A stretch of 64,000 nt of DNA from positions 3,548,501-3,612,500 of the forward strand of contig NC_019729.1 of NCBI RefSeq assembly GCF_000317475.1. Reading direction: 5' to 3'. Made by a program: the position numbers and the translations under genes. Below the pieces are notes generated by a model. The model was given only the letters and a program-made list of their open reading frames with translations, was not told where the DNA came from and did no database searches. Source of the DNA: Oscillatoria nigro-viridis PCC 7112 (GTDB taxonomy: Bacteria; Cyanobacteriota; Cyanobacteriia; Cyanobacteriales; Microcoleaceae). Numbering within the stretch: the stretch's first letter is position 1; each line of letters starts with the position of its first letter. Of this stretch, positions 8,682 through 18,935 are shown in pieces.

Positions 8682-9554
8682 ATGCAGTGCATCATCAATC
8701 GTCGGGCACAGTTTTCGGCGAGTCACCGGTACTGGCTGCCGGAGTTAAGCGAAGCCGAGAACTTTGAGCGGTTTGGCCCAACTGCCCGCGCACCGGGACA
8801 CGGACACAATTACGTCCTTTACGTTTCCATGATAGGCGAACTCGACGAGTACGGCATGGTGCTCAACCTGTCTGATGTCAAGCACGTCATCAAGCGGGAA
8901 GTTATCAAGGATCTCGATTTTTCCTACCTTAACGAAGCGTGGCCGGAATTTGAGCAGACTCTGCCAACTACCGAAAACATAGCACGGCAAATTTGGCTGA
9001 GGCTAGCCCCTCATTTACCTGTGAGTAAAATTCAATTGTTTGAACATCCCGAACTTTGGGCTGAATATTTAGGAAACGGAATGGAAGCTTATCTAACTTT
9101 GTCCACTCATTTTAGCGCCGCCCATCGGTTGGCTCGTCCCGATTTGAGTTTTGAAGAAAACTCGGAAATTTACGGCAAATGTGCTCGTCCCAACGGTCAC
9201 GGTCACAATTATCATTTAGAGGTGACTGTTAAAGGGGAAATTGATGCGCGGACTGGCATGATTGCTGATTTGGGAGCTTTGCAAAAAGCCGTTGACGATT
9301 ATGTTGTTGAACCCTTCGATCACACTTTTTTAAATAAGGATATTGCTTATTTTGAGAAAGTTGTGCCGACTGCGGAGAATATTGCGGTTCGGATCGGGCA
9401 ATTGTTGCGATCGCCCGTTCGGGAATTGGGCGCAGAGTTGCACAAAATTAAGCTGATTGAAAGTCCGAATAATAGCTGTGAAATTTACGGCGCTGATTTA
9501 GAGGAAGTGGTAGCACAAAGTCAGCAGCCGGAAGCGGTTTTAGCTGCGGTTTAG
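8682..9554 (+). CDS. Tandem 6-pyruvoyl-tetrahydropterin synthase / QueD-like protein
   Basis: The 290-residue protein has two copies of the PTPS/6-carboxytetrahydropterin synthase fold. Each copy has the zinc-binding triad: FSASHR plus GHGHNY in the first (H15, H40, H42), and FSAAHR plus GHGHNY in the second. The second copy keeps the catalytic cysteine (GKCARPNGHGH); the first has threonine at that place (T34, GPTARAPGHGH). The acidic residue near each C terminus (FEHPELW, IESPNNSCE) is kept. Single-domain enzymes are about 120-140 residues. The product could be a tetrahydropterin or the queuosine precursor; the sequence alone does not decide. ATG 8682 gives the standard N terminus. Confidence 0.88.
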   Translation: MQCIINRRAQFSASHRYWLPELSEAENFERFGPTARAPGHGHNYVLYVSMIGELDEYGMVLNLSDVKHVIKREVIKDLDFSYLNEAWPEFEQTLPTTENIARQIWLRLAPHLPVSKIQLFEHPELWAEYLGNGMEAYLTLSTHFSAAHRLARPDLSFEENSEIYGKCARPNGHGHNYHLEVTVKGEIDARTGMIADLGALQKAVDDYVVEPFDHTFLNKDIAYFEKVVPTAENIAVRIGQLLRSPVRELGAELHKIKLIESPNNSCEIYGADLEEVVAQSQQPEAVLAAV

Positions 9555-9565
9555 AGTTAAAAATC

Positions 9566-9633
9566 GGGTAGGTTGGGGCGGGTTCACCCGGATAGTTGGC
9601 TAATTCTGCAGATTGGTGAAGCCACCCCTACCC
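9566..9633. repeat. Imperfect inverted repeat downstream of the PTPS gene
   Basis: The left arm starts gggtaggttggggcggg and continues to ttcacc; the right arm runs ggtgaagccacccctaccc. They form an imperfect hairpin 11 bases after the stop codon. No T-run follows, so it may be a dispersed palindromic repeat rather than a terminator. The rest of the gap up to 9869 contains no supported gene. Confidence 0.5.
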
Positions 9634-9869
9634 GCCTCATGATGATTCCGAGGGTCATTCAACCGGATTAGGTGCGAGAATATATTCTTTCACCAAAGTT
9701 CCCCAGCCGTAATTACTGGCAGTTTTCCTGAAAAGTCAGACTCCGCGCGTATTTTGGAGATAGTAAGTCAGCATTCCTCATGTCAGCTATTTTAACTGCT
9801 GAGAGTATGAGGTCGATCGCCCGATCGCTGACAACCAAGCACCAATTTCTCCTAAATGAGTTGACGTTT

Positions 9870-12056
9870 ATGCGCGTCTCAAATGTAGCTCTCTTGACTC
9901 TGGCTGCCCTCGCATCCCACAATTTAACTGCTAATACTAGCGCCAATCCTGCTGCACATCCTATTTCTCCTCAGACACCGCAGGCTAGCAACTTTGTTGA
10001 TGCGGTAAATAATACTGAATCGCGTCGGGCTGAGTCAATTAGCGAGCCTGAGACGATCGCCCACGAACAATTTTCCTCAAATACTACTGCATCGCGTCGG
10101 GCTGAGTCAATTAGCGAGTCTGAGACGATCGCCCACGAACAATTTTCCTCAAATACTACCGCATCGCGTCGGGCTGAGTCAATTAGCGAGCCTGAGACGA
10201 TCGCCCACGAACAATTTTCCCCGCGAATTGCTGTACAATCGCCGACAGGTTTGCTGGTAGCGGCCGCTCAACCCGATTCATCTGCTGGTGCAAAAACCAA
10301 GGCGAATACTGCTGCTATATCCGGCGATGAACTAACAAAATCTTTACAAGAAACCTGGCTGGCTAAATTAATCCAAACCGGGGTTGAAAGCAATCCTCAA
10401 GTTCGCGAGGTTTTAGCTTTTATCTCCCCGTCTAGTGGCAGTGCTGAATCTGGATACGGTTTTAATACTACCATAACTCTGCTCAATATTTTGCTAATTC
10501 TCGGTACTGTATTTCCACCAGTGACAATTGCCTTTTTTTGGATGATGCGACGGCTGGTAATCAAACACTTGGTTGCTGATGCCAATAAAAGATTGCAGGG
10601 CATTGGTGTATTGGAATCGGAACTGATAAATTCCAGCCAACTGACTCAAAAGTTGAGGGATGAATTAGAAGCGCAAATAGGTGCAGCTAAACAATCCATT
10701 GATTTTTTAACTAGAGAAACTGAACTTTCCAAATCTTCGGTCGAGCAAATTGAGACTCTCAAATCTCAATTTATCATGCACCTGCAAGTTTTGCTGAAAG
10801 AAGTTGACGAGAAAAAATCTCAAATTGTTCGAGAAATTTCCCAAGTTCCCGCAGTTGTTGCCAAAGAAGCTCTCAAAAGCGCACCTCAACCGGCATTAAA
10901 CAATTCCCCAAATTCGCAAACTCCACCTGCTAGCGACGAAAATTTGATTGCTGACGATTATATCAAGCAAGCCGAAGGGCTTTATTTTCAAGGCAATTAT
11001 GATGAGGCATTAGTCTGCTTGGAAAAAGCTGTTTTAGCTAATAAAAATTTGGATGAGGCTTGGTATTGGCGCGGAAATGTGTTAATCAGATTGCAGCGCC
11101 CGGAAGAAGCACTCGCCTGTTACGACCAAGCAATCTCGATTAAACCAGATAACTACGAATTGTGGTATAATAAAGCGCATTTGCTAGGCAAATTGCACAG
11201 GTACGAAGAGGCGATCGCCTGTTACGAGCGAGCCAGTTCGAGCGAATCCCGAAAATACGGTTGTTGGCACAGTATAGCGGCTTTGTTGGCTAAATTGCAG
11301 CATTACGAAGAAGCGATCGCCAGTTACGATCGCGCCCTCGCTATCAAAGCAACAGACAGCGAAATTTGGCACAACCGAGGCGCGATGCTGGCCAAAGTAC
11401 AGCAGTACGCAGCAGCAGTCGAATCTTACGATCGCGCTCTGGCTTTCAATCCCAACAGATACGAAACTTGGTACAATCGAGGCAATATGCTGTGGAGACT
11501 GCTTCGCTACAGCGATGCTATTGATTCTTACGATCGGGCGATCTGCATCCGGCCGGATAAATACGAAGTTTGGTACAATAGAGCCGCTGTACTCGGAAAA
11601 TTGCAGCGATATCAAGAATCGATCGAATCCTACGACAAAGCAATAGCCATCAAACCGCAGGATTTTGAAGTGTGGCACAACCGAGGTGCAGCTTTCGATA
11701 AACTGTCGCAGCACGAAGCAGCAATTGCATCTTACGAATCAGCAATTACCCTGAATCCGGAGTGCTACGAAGCTTGGTTTGCCAAAGGGGAATCTTTGGC
11801 AAAATTGCAGCGCAATGAAGAAGCGATCGCAGCTTATGAGAAAGCGATTGCTATTAAGCCTGACTCCTACGATGCTTGGCGTCATGTGGGGATAGCTTTG
11901 TCAGCATTAAAGCGGTATGAGGAAGCAATGGCAGCTTACGATCGAGCTATTGCCATCAAACCAGAAAATGCCGAAGCTTGGCGCGATCGCGGCGCAATTG
12001 TATCAGAATTAAAGCAGGATACAGACAAAGTTGATTCCGGGGAAAAAGAGACTTAA
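9870..12056 (+). CDS. Membrane-anchored TPR-repeat protein
   Basis: About 728 residues from ATG 9870 (the frame opens at 9780, but 9870 gives a signal-like MRVSNVALLTLAALAS N terminus). A Ser/Glu-rich region with three 24-residue tandem repeats comes first. One transmembrane segment follows at about residues 195-220 (LLNILLILGTVFPPVTIAFF), then a coiled coil of about 100 residues. The C-terminal half holds ten full tetratricopeptide repeats plus a partial one, most ending with the AIAIKPD-type motif. TPR arrays are protein-protein docking scaffolds; the N-terminal region is probably on the other side of the membrane. No enzyme domain is seen, and the partner is unknown. A terminator is 260 bases downstream. 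Confidence 0.88.
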   Translation: MRVSNVALLTLAALASHNLTANTSANPAAHPISPQTPQASNFVDAVNNTESRRAESISEPETIAHEQFSSNTTASRRAESISESETIAHEQFSSNTTASRRAESISEPETIAHEQFSPRIAVQSPTGLLVAAAQPDSSAGAKTKANTAAISGDELTKSLQETWLAKLIQTGVESNPQVREVLAFISPSSGSAESGYGFNTTITLLNILLILGTVFPPVTIAFFWMMRRLVIKHLVADANKRLQGIGVLESELINSSQLTQKLRDELEAQIGAAKQSIDFLTRETELSKSSVEQIETLKSQFIMHLQVLLKEVDEKKSQIVREISQVPAVVAKEALKSAPQPALNNSPNSQTPPASDENLIADDYIKQAEGLYFQGNYDEALVCLEKAVLANKNLDEAWYWRGNVLIRLQRPEEALACYDQAISIKPDNYELWYNKAHLLGKLHRYEEAIACYERASSSESRKYGCWHSIAALLAKLQHYEEAIASYDRALAIKATDSEIWHNRGAMLAKVQQYAAAVESYDRALAFNPNRYETWYNRGNMLWRLLRYSDAIDSYDRAICIRPDKYEVWYNRAAVLGKLQRYQESIESYDKAIAIKPQDFEVWHNRGAAFDKLSQHEAAIASYESAITLNPECYEAWFAKGESLAKLQRNEEAIAAYEKAIAIKPDSYDAWRHVGIALSALKRYEEAMAAYDRAIAIKPENAEAWRDRGAIVSELKQDTDKVDSGEKET
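10020..10221 (+). repeat. In-frame 72-bp tandem repeat in the TPR protein
   Basis: A 72-bp unit (24 codons, beginning SRRAESISE) occurs at 10020-10091, 10092-10163 and 10164 to about 10221, the last slightly short. The copies differ at only a few positions (for example Pro/Ser after SISE), which indicates recent expansion. Each contains gacgatcgccc. Confidence 0.93.
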
Positions 12057-12313
12057 ATTCACGGGAAATCCGGTTGTTAAAAATTCATAAGTGTCAGTAA
12101 AATCGGGAGGCTAACCCTATTTGTAAGTTGATAAATGATGAGAATATGTTGCCTGTATATCGAGATACACTTTGGCAGCGCCAATCAAATTTAGCTCTAT
12201 AAATGGTTGAACATGAACCATATAAACAGTTATTTTCTAGTTTTGAGCAAACTTAATAGCTGGAATTAAAATGCTTTTTATCTGAGGTATATCGTCAAAA
12301 AAAATATTTTTTT

Positions 12314-12339
12314 GCCGCTCTGTTTGGGGCGGTTTTTTT
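12314..12339 (+). terminator. Rho-independent terminator
   Basis: The stem ccgctc/ggggcgg (with G-T pairing) and a short loop are followed by seven T residues. It lies about 260 bases after the TPR gene stop and 42 bases before the Uma2 gene. The remaining sequence between 12057 and 12313 holds no supported gene. Confidence 0.7.
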
Positions 12340-12380
12340 ATGGTAAATTTAGGTAAGCTGCAAACAAGGAGAATAGTTAT

Positions 12381-12941
12381 ATGTCTGTTCAGCTTCAAAA
12401 ACGGTTGTTTACAGTAAAAGAATATCATTTGATGACTGAGGCTGGTATTCTCTCCGAGGGCGATCGGGTAGAACTTATAGAAGGAGAGATTGTTAAAATG
12501 GCTGCAATTGGTACTCGCCATGCAAGTTCCGTTAAGCGTCTGATCGCTGTGTTCTCGGATTTGGAGAGAAGACGTGCGATTATAGGCGCCCAAGACCCTA
12601 TCCAGTTGACTGAGCGCACTGAACCTCAACCGGATGTTGTATTGCTGGAACCTCGCGCTGATTACTACGCCACAGCCCATCCTGTACCGTCTGAAGTTTT
12701 GCTGTTAGTTGAGGTTTCAGATAGTACGGTTGATTATGACAGAGATGTGAAAGTATCGATTTACGCGCGATCGCTCATTCAGGAAGTTTGGCTGGTAGAT
12801 TTAGTTGAAAATTGTTTGGAAGTCTACCGTCAGCCCGGCCCGAACGGTTATGGTTTAATGCTCAAGTTTTGGCGCGGTCAACAAGTTGCGCCGCTGGCTT
12901 TTCCCGATTTAGAAGTGAGCGTTGATTTTATATTGGGTTAA
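12381..12941 (+). CDS. Uma2/DUF820 family PD-(D/E)xK nuclease-like protein (copy a)
   Basis: The 186-residue protein has the Uma2/DUF820 signature: an N-terminal YHLMTEAGILSEGDRVELIE segment, the central EPQPDVVLL strand with the conserved Asp, and VLLLVEVSDST followed by YARSLIQEVWLVD, where the family's Glu and downstream residue take the place of the PD-(D/E)xK catalytic pair. Members are extremely abundant in cyanobacteria and their role is unsettled. Ribosome-binding site AAGGAGA lies upstream. It is a close paralogue of the gene at 15822, and the two flank the DUF820/thiC segment. Confidence 0.9.
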   Translation: MSVQLQKRLFTVKEYHLMTEAGILSEGDRVELIEGEIVKMAAIGTRHASSVKRLIAVFSDLERRRAIIGAQDPIQLTERTEPQPDVVLLEPRADYYATAHPVPSEVLLLVEVSDSTVDYDRDVKVSIYARSLIQEVWLVDLVENCLEVYRQPGPNGYGLMLKFWRGQQVAPLAFPDLEVSVDFILG

Positions 12942-13027
12942 TAGGAATTTTTATATGATTAAATTTTACTAATTTAGGGGGCGATTTGAATTATTCCAAA
13001 ATTTAGATTATTCCTTCTAACTTCTAC

Positions 13028-13130
13028 TATAGCAATCCTTGCAGGAGTCGTAAAATTTTTACCCCACTCCAACCCTCCCCTTATCAAGGGGAGGGAGTAA
13101 GAAATTCACAAATGATTTAGGATTGCTATA
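13028..13130. repeat. Palindromic MITE-like element with 12-bp terminal inverted repeats
   Basis: Perfect 12-bp terminal inverted repeats (tatagcaatcct at 13028-13039 and its complement at 13119-13130) enclose a central perfect 10-bp stem (ccctcccctt/aaggggaggg, 13073-13095). At 103 bp with no coding capacity, it looks like a non-autonomous mobile or REP-type element inserted between two Uma2-type genes. Confidence 0.75.
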
Positions 13131-13150
13131 TAATAAGTTTAATTACTCAA

Positions 13151-14005
13151 ATGAGTTCACGTTTTATGACTATTGCCAAATCATTTGAATTGGAAGTCAC
13201 CCATCTCCCAGACCACACTGAATTACCAGAGTCAGACGGTACTTTCGTGAAAAACTTTCAAGAACTTCCTCAAAGCATTATTCTCACTGATTCACTCCGA
13301 CCAATATTGCAAAGAATTCATCCTGACGGACGCTATCGCATCGGCCAAGATTGCGGGATTTATTGGCGTTTAACTGACCCTCTCGAACGCGGTGCCGAAG
13401 CGCCCGATTGGTTTTATGTGCCGAATGTTCCCCCACTATTAAATGGTGAGGTGCGACGTTCTTATGTATTGTGGAAAGAATACGTTGCACCGCTGATTGT
13501 TTTGGAATTTGTTTCGGGTAATGGTTCAGAAGAGCGAGACAGAACCCCTCCGCCCGAACCCGGTCAAGCCGAAGAACAAAATGCGGGCAAATTTTGGGTT
13601 TACGAACAGGCGATTCGCGTGCCTTACTACGGGATTTATGAAGTGAAAAAAGCCGCTGTAGAAATGTATCATTTAGAAGACAATTGCTATCAGCGCATGA
13701 GTGCAAATGAGCGCGGTCGCTATCCGATTCCTCAGCTTGGAGTTGAGTTGGGAATTTGGCAAGGTGAATATGATGAGATGAATTTACCTTGGTTGCGTTG
13801 GTGGGATAGTGAAGGGAATTTGCTGTTAATTGGAGAGGAACGTGCCCGAGAAGAACGCCTGCGGGCGGAACGAGAACGCCTTCGCGCTGGAGAAGAACGC
13901 CTTCGCGCTGAAGAAGAACGCCTTCGCGCTGAAGAAGAAAAACAACGCGCCGATCGCCTAGCAGCAAAATTGCGCGAAATGGGGATTAATCCTGATGAGG
14001 TGTGA
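13151..14005 (+). CDS. Uma2/DUF820 family protein with Arg/Glu-rich repeat tail (copy b)
   Basis: The 284-residue protein belongs to the longer Uma2-type class. Core features are APDWFYVPNVPP (the position of the conserved Asp), APLIVLEFVSGNGSEERDRT and FWVYEQAIRVPYYGIYEV. The C terminus is a charged helix built from near-exact repeats of ERLRAEE (about residues 235-265), ending REMGINPDEV, a common tail in this family. The repeats probably form a coiled coil. Function unsettled, as for other Uma2 proteins. It starts 21 bases after the palindromic element, so the element may supply or disturb its promoter. ATG 13166 is an alternative start. Confidence 0.85.
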   Translation: MSSRFMTIAKSFELEVTHLPDHTELPESDGTFVKNFQELPQSIILTDSLRPILQRIHPDGRYRIGQDCGIYWRLTDPLERGAEAPDWFYVPNVPPLLNGEVRRSYVLWKEYVAPLIVLEFVSGNGSEERDRTPPPEPGQAEEQNAGKFWVYEQAIRVPYYGIYEVKKAAVEMYHLEDNCYQRMSANERGRYPIPQLGVELGIWQGEYDEMNLPWLRWWDSEGNLLLIGEERAREERLRAERERLRAGEERLRAEEERLRAEEEKQRADRLAAKLREMGINPDEV

Positions 14006-14193
14006 TTGTTTTTAGGTTGTTAAATGGGGTGCGATTCCCTTCAGGATAGCTTCGCTGGCGTGTACTTTTTAAACAGCAGAAACATCTGAAGTCAGGAAAG
14101 GGATCTCGCACTTTCGATATCCTCACCACATTGTTTATATTAAGATTTCCTTAATTGCTTTCATTTAGTACAGACATCAGTGCTACTATTAAT

Positions 14194-15670
<1,477 letters not shown>

Positions 15671-15821
15671 TATTAGTAGGGTGGGCATTGCTCACCTTAC
15701 TTAATCGTAAAGCTGTTTCGTTTCTTGTGGGGCGGGCATCCTGCTCGCCCAAAACTAGGGTGCTGATGGCGTACCTTACTTAAGGTTATATTAAAAGGAG
15801 TTTCCGAAAAGGAGAATTGCG

Positions 15822-16415
15822 ATGTCCGTTCAACTTCAAAAACGCCTTTTTACGGTGAAAGAATATCATTTAATGGGTGAGACAGGGATTCTTTCTGAAG
15901 CTGAGCGCGTCGAACTCATTGAAGGAGAAATTATTCAAATGGCTGCTATTGGAACTCGTCACGCAACTGCTGTGAGACGACTTAACCGACTTTTTCACCG
16001 ATTACCAGAAGATAGAGTTATTGTTGATGTCCAAAACCCTGTTCTGTTAAGCGAACGTACTGAACCGCAACCTGATGTAGTATTGCTCCAATTTCGCGAT
16101 GATGATTACGAGACAGCACATCCAGTTCCCTCAGAAGTGTTACTTTTGGTAGAAGTCGCTGACAGTACAGTGGATAATGACAGAAATGTCAAAATTCCTA
16201 TTTATGCCCGATCGCTCATTCAAGAGGTTTGGCTGGTTAATTTAGTGGAAAACAGCTTAGAAGTTTACCGCCAGCCAACACCAAACGGTTATAGTTTAAT
16301 ACTAAACTTGTACCCTGGTCAAGAGGTGGCACCGATCGCCTTTCCTGATTTTACAGTCAGTGTGGATTTGATATTGAGTGCGGGCGATCGCACTTCCTCA
16401 ACCGCAGAACAATAA
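15822..16415 (+). CDS. Uma2/DUF820 family protein (copy c, paralogue of the gene at 12381)
   Basis: The 197-residue Uma2-family protein begins with the same MSVQLQKRLFTVKEYHLM as the gene at 12381, and the similarity continues to the C terminus (EPQPDVVLL, VLLLVEVADST, YARSLIQEVWLV, SVDLIL). Even the ribosome-binding region (aaggagaat) matches, so the two are recent duplicates. It lies 151 bases after thiC on the same strand. C5 methyltransferase and endonuclease genes lie further downstream on the other strand. Confidence 0.9.
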   Translation: MSVQLQKRLFTVKEYHLMGETGILSEAERVELIEGEIIQMAAIGTRHATAVRRLNRLFHRLPEDRVIVDVQNPVLLSERTEPQPDVVLLQFRDDDYETAHPVPSEVLLLVEVADSTVDNDRNVKIPIYARSLIQEVWLVNLVENSLEVYRQPTPNGYSLILNLYPGQEVAPIAFPDFTVSVDLILSAGDRTSSTAEQ

Positions 16416-16642
16416 ATTTGCTGCTTGATGCTGATTAAACTGCATTTTTCAAATGCCCTTGCTTTGCAGAGGATAAACAATTCTGGATTACTTCTAGACC
16501 AACAGCTTCAACTACATTAATACTTACCAAGATATTTATTACCATGCTCTGCCTGGTAACGAGAAATTTTCAATTTGTAGGGTGCGTTAACGCCGTGTAA
16601 CGCACCGCCAGCCTCATGCACCATTTGAGCTAAGTAAAAGAT

Positions 16643-17095
16643 TTACCTCGATATGTTAGCTTGTGCAGTTTCTTGGCACGTTGAAAGAATGCGCCGATCG
16701 TTTGAGCTAATTGTGCGAATAGAATGCAGATTTGTTAGCTGAGTATTGACTTCAACTGTTTGAACCTTTCCGGCTGAGATTGCCTTCCCGTACAGTGTAT
16801 TTCCCTGAATTGTACCAGTGAAGCACGCAAAGTCCGATCGCGGCGCGTAGATTGCACCCACTACCCGATCGTTCTGGCGTTGAAACACAATATAGTTTTG
16901 AAGAACTTGGTTGGGCTGTGGCGAATCTCCGTACAGGTAAATACCATCTGGCAAAGCAGCAACATTAGTCTTAGATGGATTTTGTTGTGCTTGAATCGGT
17001 TGTTGCTGAATGCCAACACCAATTAGTGTCAGAGGACAAATAAAGGCTGTTGCCAGTCGTTTCCATTTCCCTTTAACAGATGCAGGTAAAATCAT
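16643..17095 (-). CDS. Hypothetical secreted protein
   Basis: This is a protein of about 150 residues with a basic N terminus and hydrophobic stretch (KRLATAFICPLTLIGVGIQ) that looks like a signal peptide ending near IQAQQ. The mature part has LPDGIYLYGDSPQPNQ and VVGAIYAPRSDFACFTG, a pattern I associate with small exported cyanobacterial proteins of unknown function. The start is placed at ATG 17095 because AAGGAG lies eight bases upstream. The frame continues upstream to a TTG at 17323, but that part (77 residues) has no recognisable feature. Confidence 0.6.
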   Translation of the reverse strand: MILPASVKGKWKRLATAFICPLTLIGVGIQQQPIQAQQNPSKTNVAALPDGIYLYGDSPQPNQVLQNYIVFQRQNDRVVGAIYAPRSDFACFTGTIQGNTLYGKAISAGKVQTVEVNTQLTNLHSIRTISSNDRRILSTCQETAQANISR

Positions 17096-17335
17096 TGCTG
17101 CTTCTCCTTGCGCCAGGTCATCTAACACCTTAAAACAGTCTTCTCTAGTTAATATCTCACTCAGGTTATAATTTCGCTCTGCTAAAATCTGCCGATTGGT
17201 AGAGATGCTGAACCTGAAAGCTTGCGCTTGTTTAGCACCGAAAACTTTATTTTCTATTGTCCTCCAAGTACCTGAGCTGATTTTGATAAAATTAGAGCGG
17301 GCATAATTTCTAATCCCACCCAATAAAACACCGAT

Positions 17336-17554
17336 CTAAGCTTGATGCCGATGCTTTGACCAAGAATTTCAAAGGTGGTACCCGCCACGTGATTTATCCG
17401 TGGAATCAATCCAAAATCTAAAATCAAAAATCCTCAAGAAAGAGCATTTATCCGTGGGGTCAATGCTAAAATCAAAAATCAAAAATCAAAAATCAAAAAT
17501 CGATTGACGGAATTAGAGAAGTTTTTGGCTGAGCAACCTGTAGCGCAAAGCTAG
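17336..17554 (+). pseudogene. Duplicated, interrupted 3' end of thiC
   Basis: Positions 17336-17360 repeat the thiC coding sequence for DADALT (24 of 25 bases). Positions 17504-17554 repeat the final codons and stop (about 46 of 51 bases, reading [16 protein letters not shown]). The halves are separated by 143 bases, and the pentamer ttgac stands at both junctions like a target duplication. The 143-bp insert carries two copies of atttatccgtgg and a heptamer aaaatca tract. Nothing is translated here; it is a scar of duplication or integration at the thiC 3' end. Confidence 0.85.
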
Positions 17555-17556
17555 TT

Positions 17557-17591
17557 GGAAGGGTGGGCGGAAACACTCCGCCCACCCTTCC
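17557..17591. terminator. Perfect 15-bp hairpin after the methyltransferase gene
   Basis: The arms ggaagggtgggcgga and its exact complement surround a 5-base loop. It lies 5 bases beyond the stop of the minus-strand methyltransferase and 3 bases beyond the thiC-remnant stop. It could terminate transcription from both sides, although no long T-run follows; it may also be a dispersed repeat. Confidence 0.6.
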
Positions 17592-17595
17592 CAAT

Positions 17596-18882
17596 TCACC
17601 AGGCGCTAACTTTTTGTTTGGTAGAGCACAAAACATTTTGGATAACTTCTAGAGCAACAGCTTCAACTACATTAATACTTACACTATTACCCAGTTGATG
17701 ATAAGCTTTCTCATCATTAGAATGCAGAATAAAATTATCGGAAAAACCTTGTAACCGCGCCGCCTCGCGGGGAGTAATCCTGCGGACTCGCTGATGATAG
17801 TAAACTCCTAATCTATTAGCATCACTGGCAACAATTGTTACAGAAATTTTCTGCGGATCGAGAAATTTATAGACTTCAAAGGAAAAGTTACCGGATACAG
17901 GTTTGTATCGATTGTTGTTCCGTTGCAGGTACTTTTTTGTTACCAAGGAATCCAGAATTTGATCGAGATTGGGATGAGCAAAAAAAGTAGCTATTTGCTC
18001 TTTAGTTAAGAGCTTGCCATCTCGGTCAGTTCCAAATTCTTTATTGCGCCTTTTCAAGATAAAAAGATTCATTAATTCAATTTCGTCTAAACTGCACTCG
18101 CCTCGCAAACCCAGTTCCCAAGAATGAATCGAATTGCCGCCGCGATAGTCAATTAGCCGCCTACCGTGCAGTCGGCTGAAATCATTGTTAACTATTTGTT
18201 TCAATGCCTTAACAAATTCTGGCGAACAATCATATTTTGCATCTGGATTGTCTTCCAAAATATCTGAAACTGTGACAGGTTGACTTAAGGGAGAAAATAA
18301 CGATAGCTGTTGATGACTAGAGGAATGCGAATCTTTTGGGCCTAAGTCGGTAATTAGCTTAAATTGGGGCGAAGCATTTAAAATTCCTACTAGGTAAACT
18401 CGGACGCGGTTCTGAGGTAAGCTAAAGTTAGAGCTGTTGAGCAAAAAATAATCGAAGCTGTAACCTCGGCTTTTGATTTCGCCCTTAATAGTTTCGAGGG
18501 TTCTGCCGCCGTCGTGGCTGACAAGCCCCCGCACGTTCTCGAAAATAAATGCTTGAGGTTTAAAGGTATCAATTAACCTGGCAATCTCAAAAAATAGGGT
18601 GCCTCTGGTGTCTCCAAAGCCCTCTTTTTTGCCAGCATAGGAGAAAGACTGACAAGGAAATCCCGCTAGTAAAATTTCATGTTCAGGCAGTTTGTCAATT
18701 AATCGGATGTCGCCTAAAGGTGTGTCGGCAAAGTTTTTCTGGTAAACTAACTGAGCGTCTGGATTGATTTCGCTGCTTAATACGCATTCTGTTTCCAGAT
18801 TCAAGGAACGAGCAGCGGATTCAAACGCTAATCTCATGCCGCCTATTCCTGAGAATAAGTCAATAAAACGGATTTTTGGCAT
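17596..18882 (-). CDS. DNA (cytosine-5-)-methyltransferase of a type II R-M system
   Basis: The roughly 428-residue protein has the C5-methyltransferase motifs in order: I (FIDLFSGIGGMRLAFE, SAM binding), IV (AGFPCQSFSYAG, catalytic Cys), VI (ENVRG), VIII (QNRVRVYLVG), a target-recognition region of about 150 residues, IX (RRITPREAARLQGF) and X (QLGNSVSINVVEAVA). ATG 18882 starts the protein directly before motif I; the longer frame from 18915 adds 11 residues. The next gene upstream on the same strand encodes a probable nuclease and ends 53 bases before this one begins, so they form an R-M pair. Target sequence not predictable from what I can see. Confidence 0.95.
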   Translation of the reverse strand: MPKIRFIDLFSGIGGMRLAFESAARSLNLETECVLSSEINPDAQLVYQKNFADTPLGDIRLIDKLPEHEILLAGFPCQSFSYAGKKEGFGDTRGTLFFEIARLIDTFKPQAFIFENVRGLVSHDGGRTLETIKGEIKSRGYSFDYFLLNSSNFSLPQNRVRVYLVGILNASPQFKLITDLGPKDSHSSSHQQLSLFSPLSQPVTVSDILEDNPDAKYDCSPEFVKALKQIVNNDFSRLHGRRLIDYRGGNSIHSWELGLRGECSLDEIELMNLFILKRRNKEFGTDRDGKLLTKEQIATFFAHPNLDQILDSLVTKKYLQRNNNRYKPVSGNFSFEVYKFLDPQKISVTIVASDANRLGVYYHQRVRRITPREAARLQGFSDNFILHSNDEKAYHQLGNSVSINVVEAVALEVIQNVLCSTKQKVSAW

Positions 18883-18935
18883 AATAATTTTAGTTAGTTT
18901 AGATTTTAACACCATTTCTTAAGTATACCATCTCT

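Noticed and set aside
12237-12680. Minus-strand frame of 147 codons
   Set aside because: It is antisense to the Uma2 gene and a terminator; no motif.
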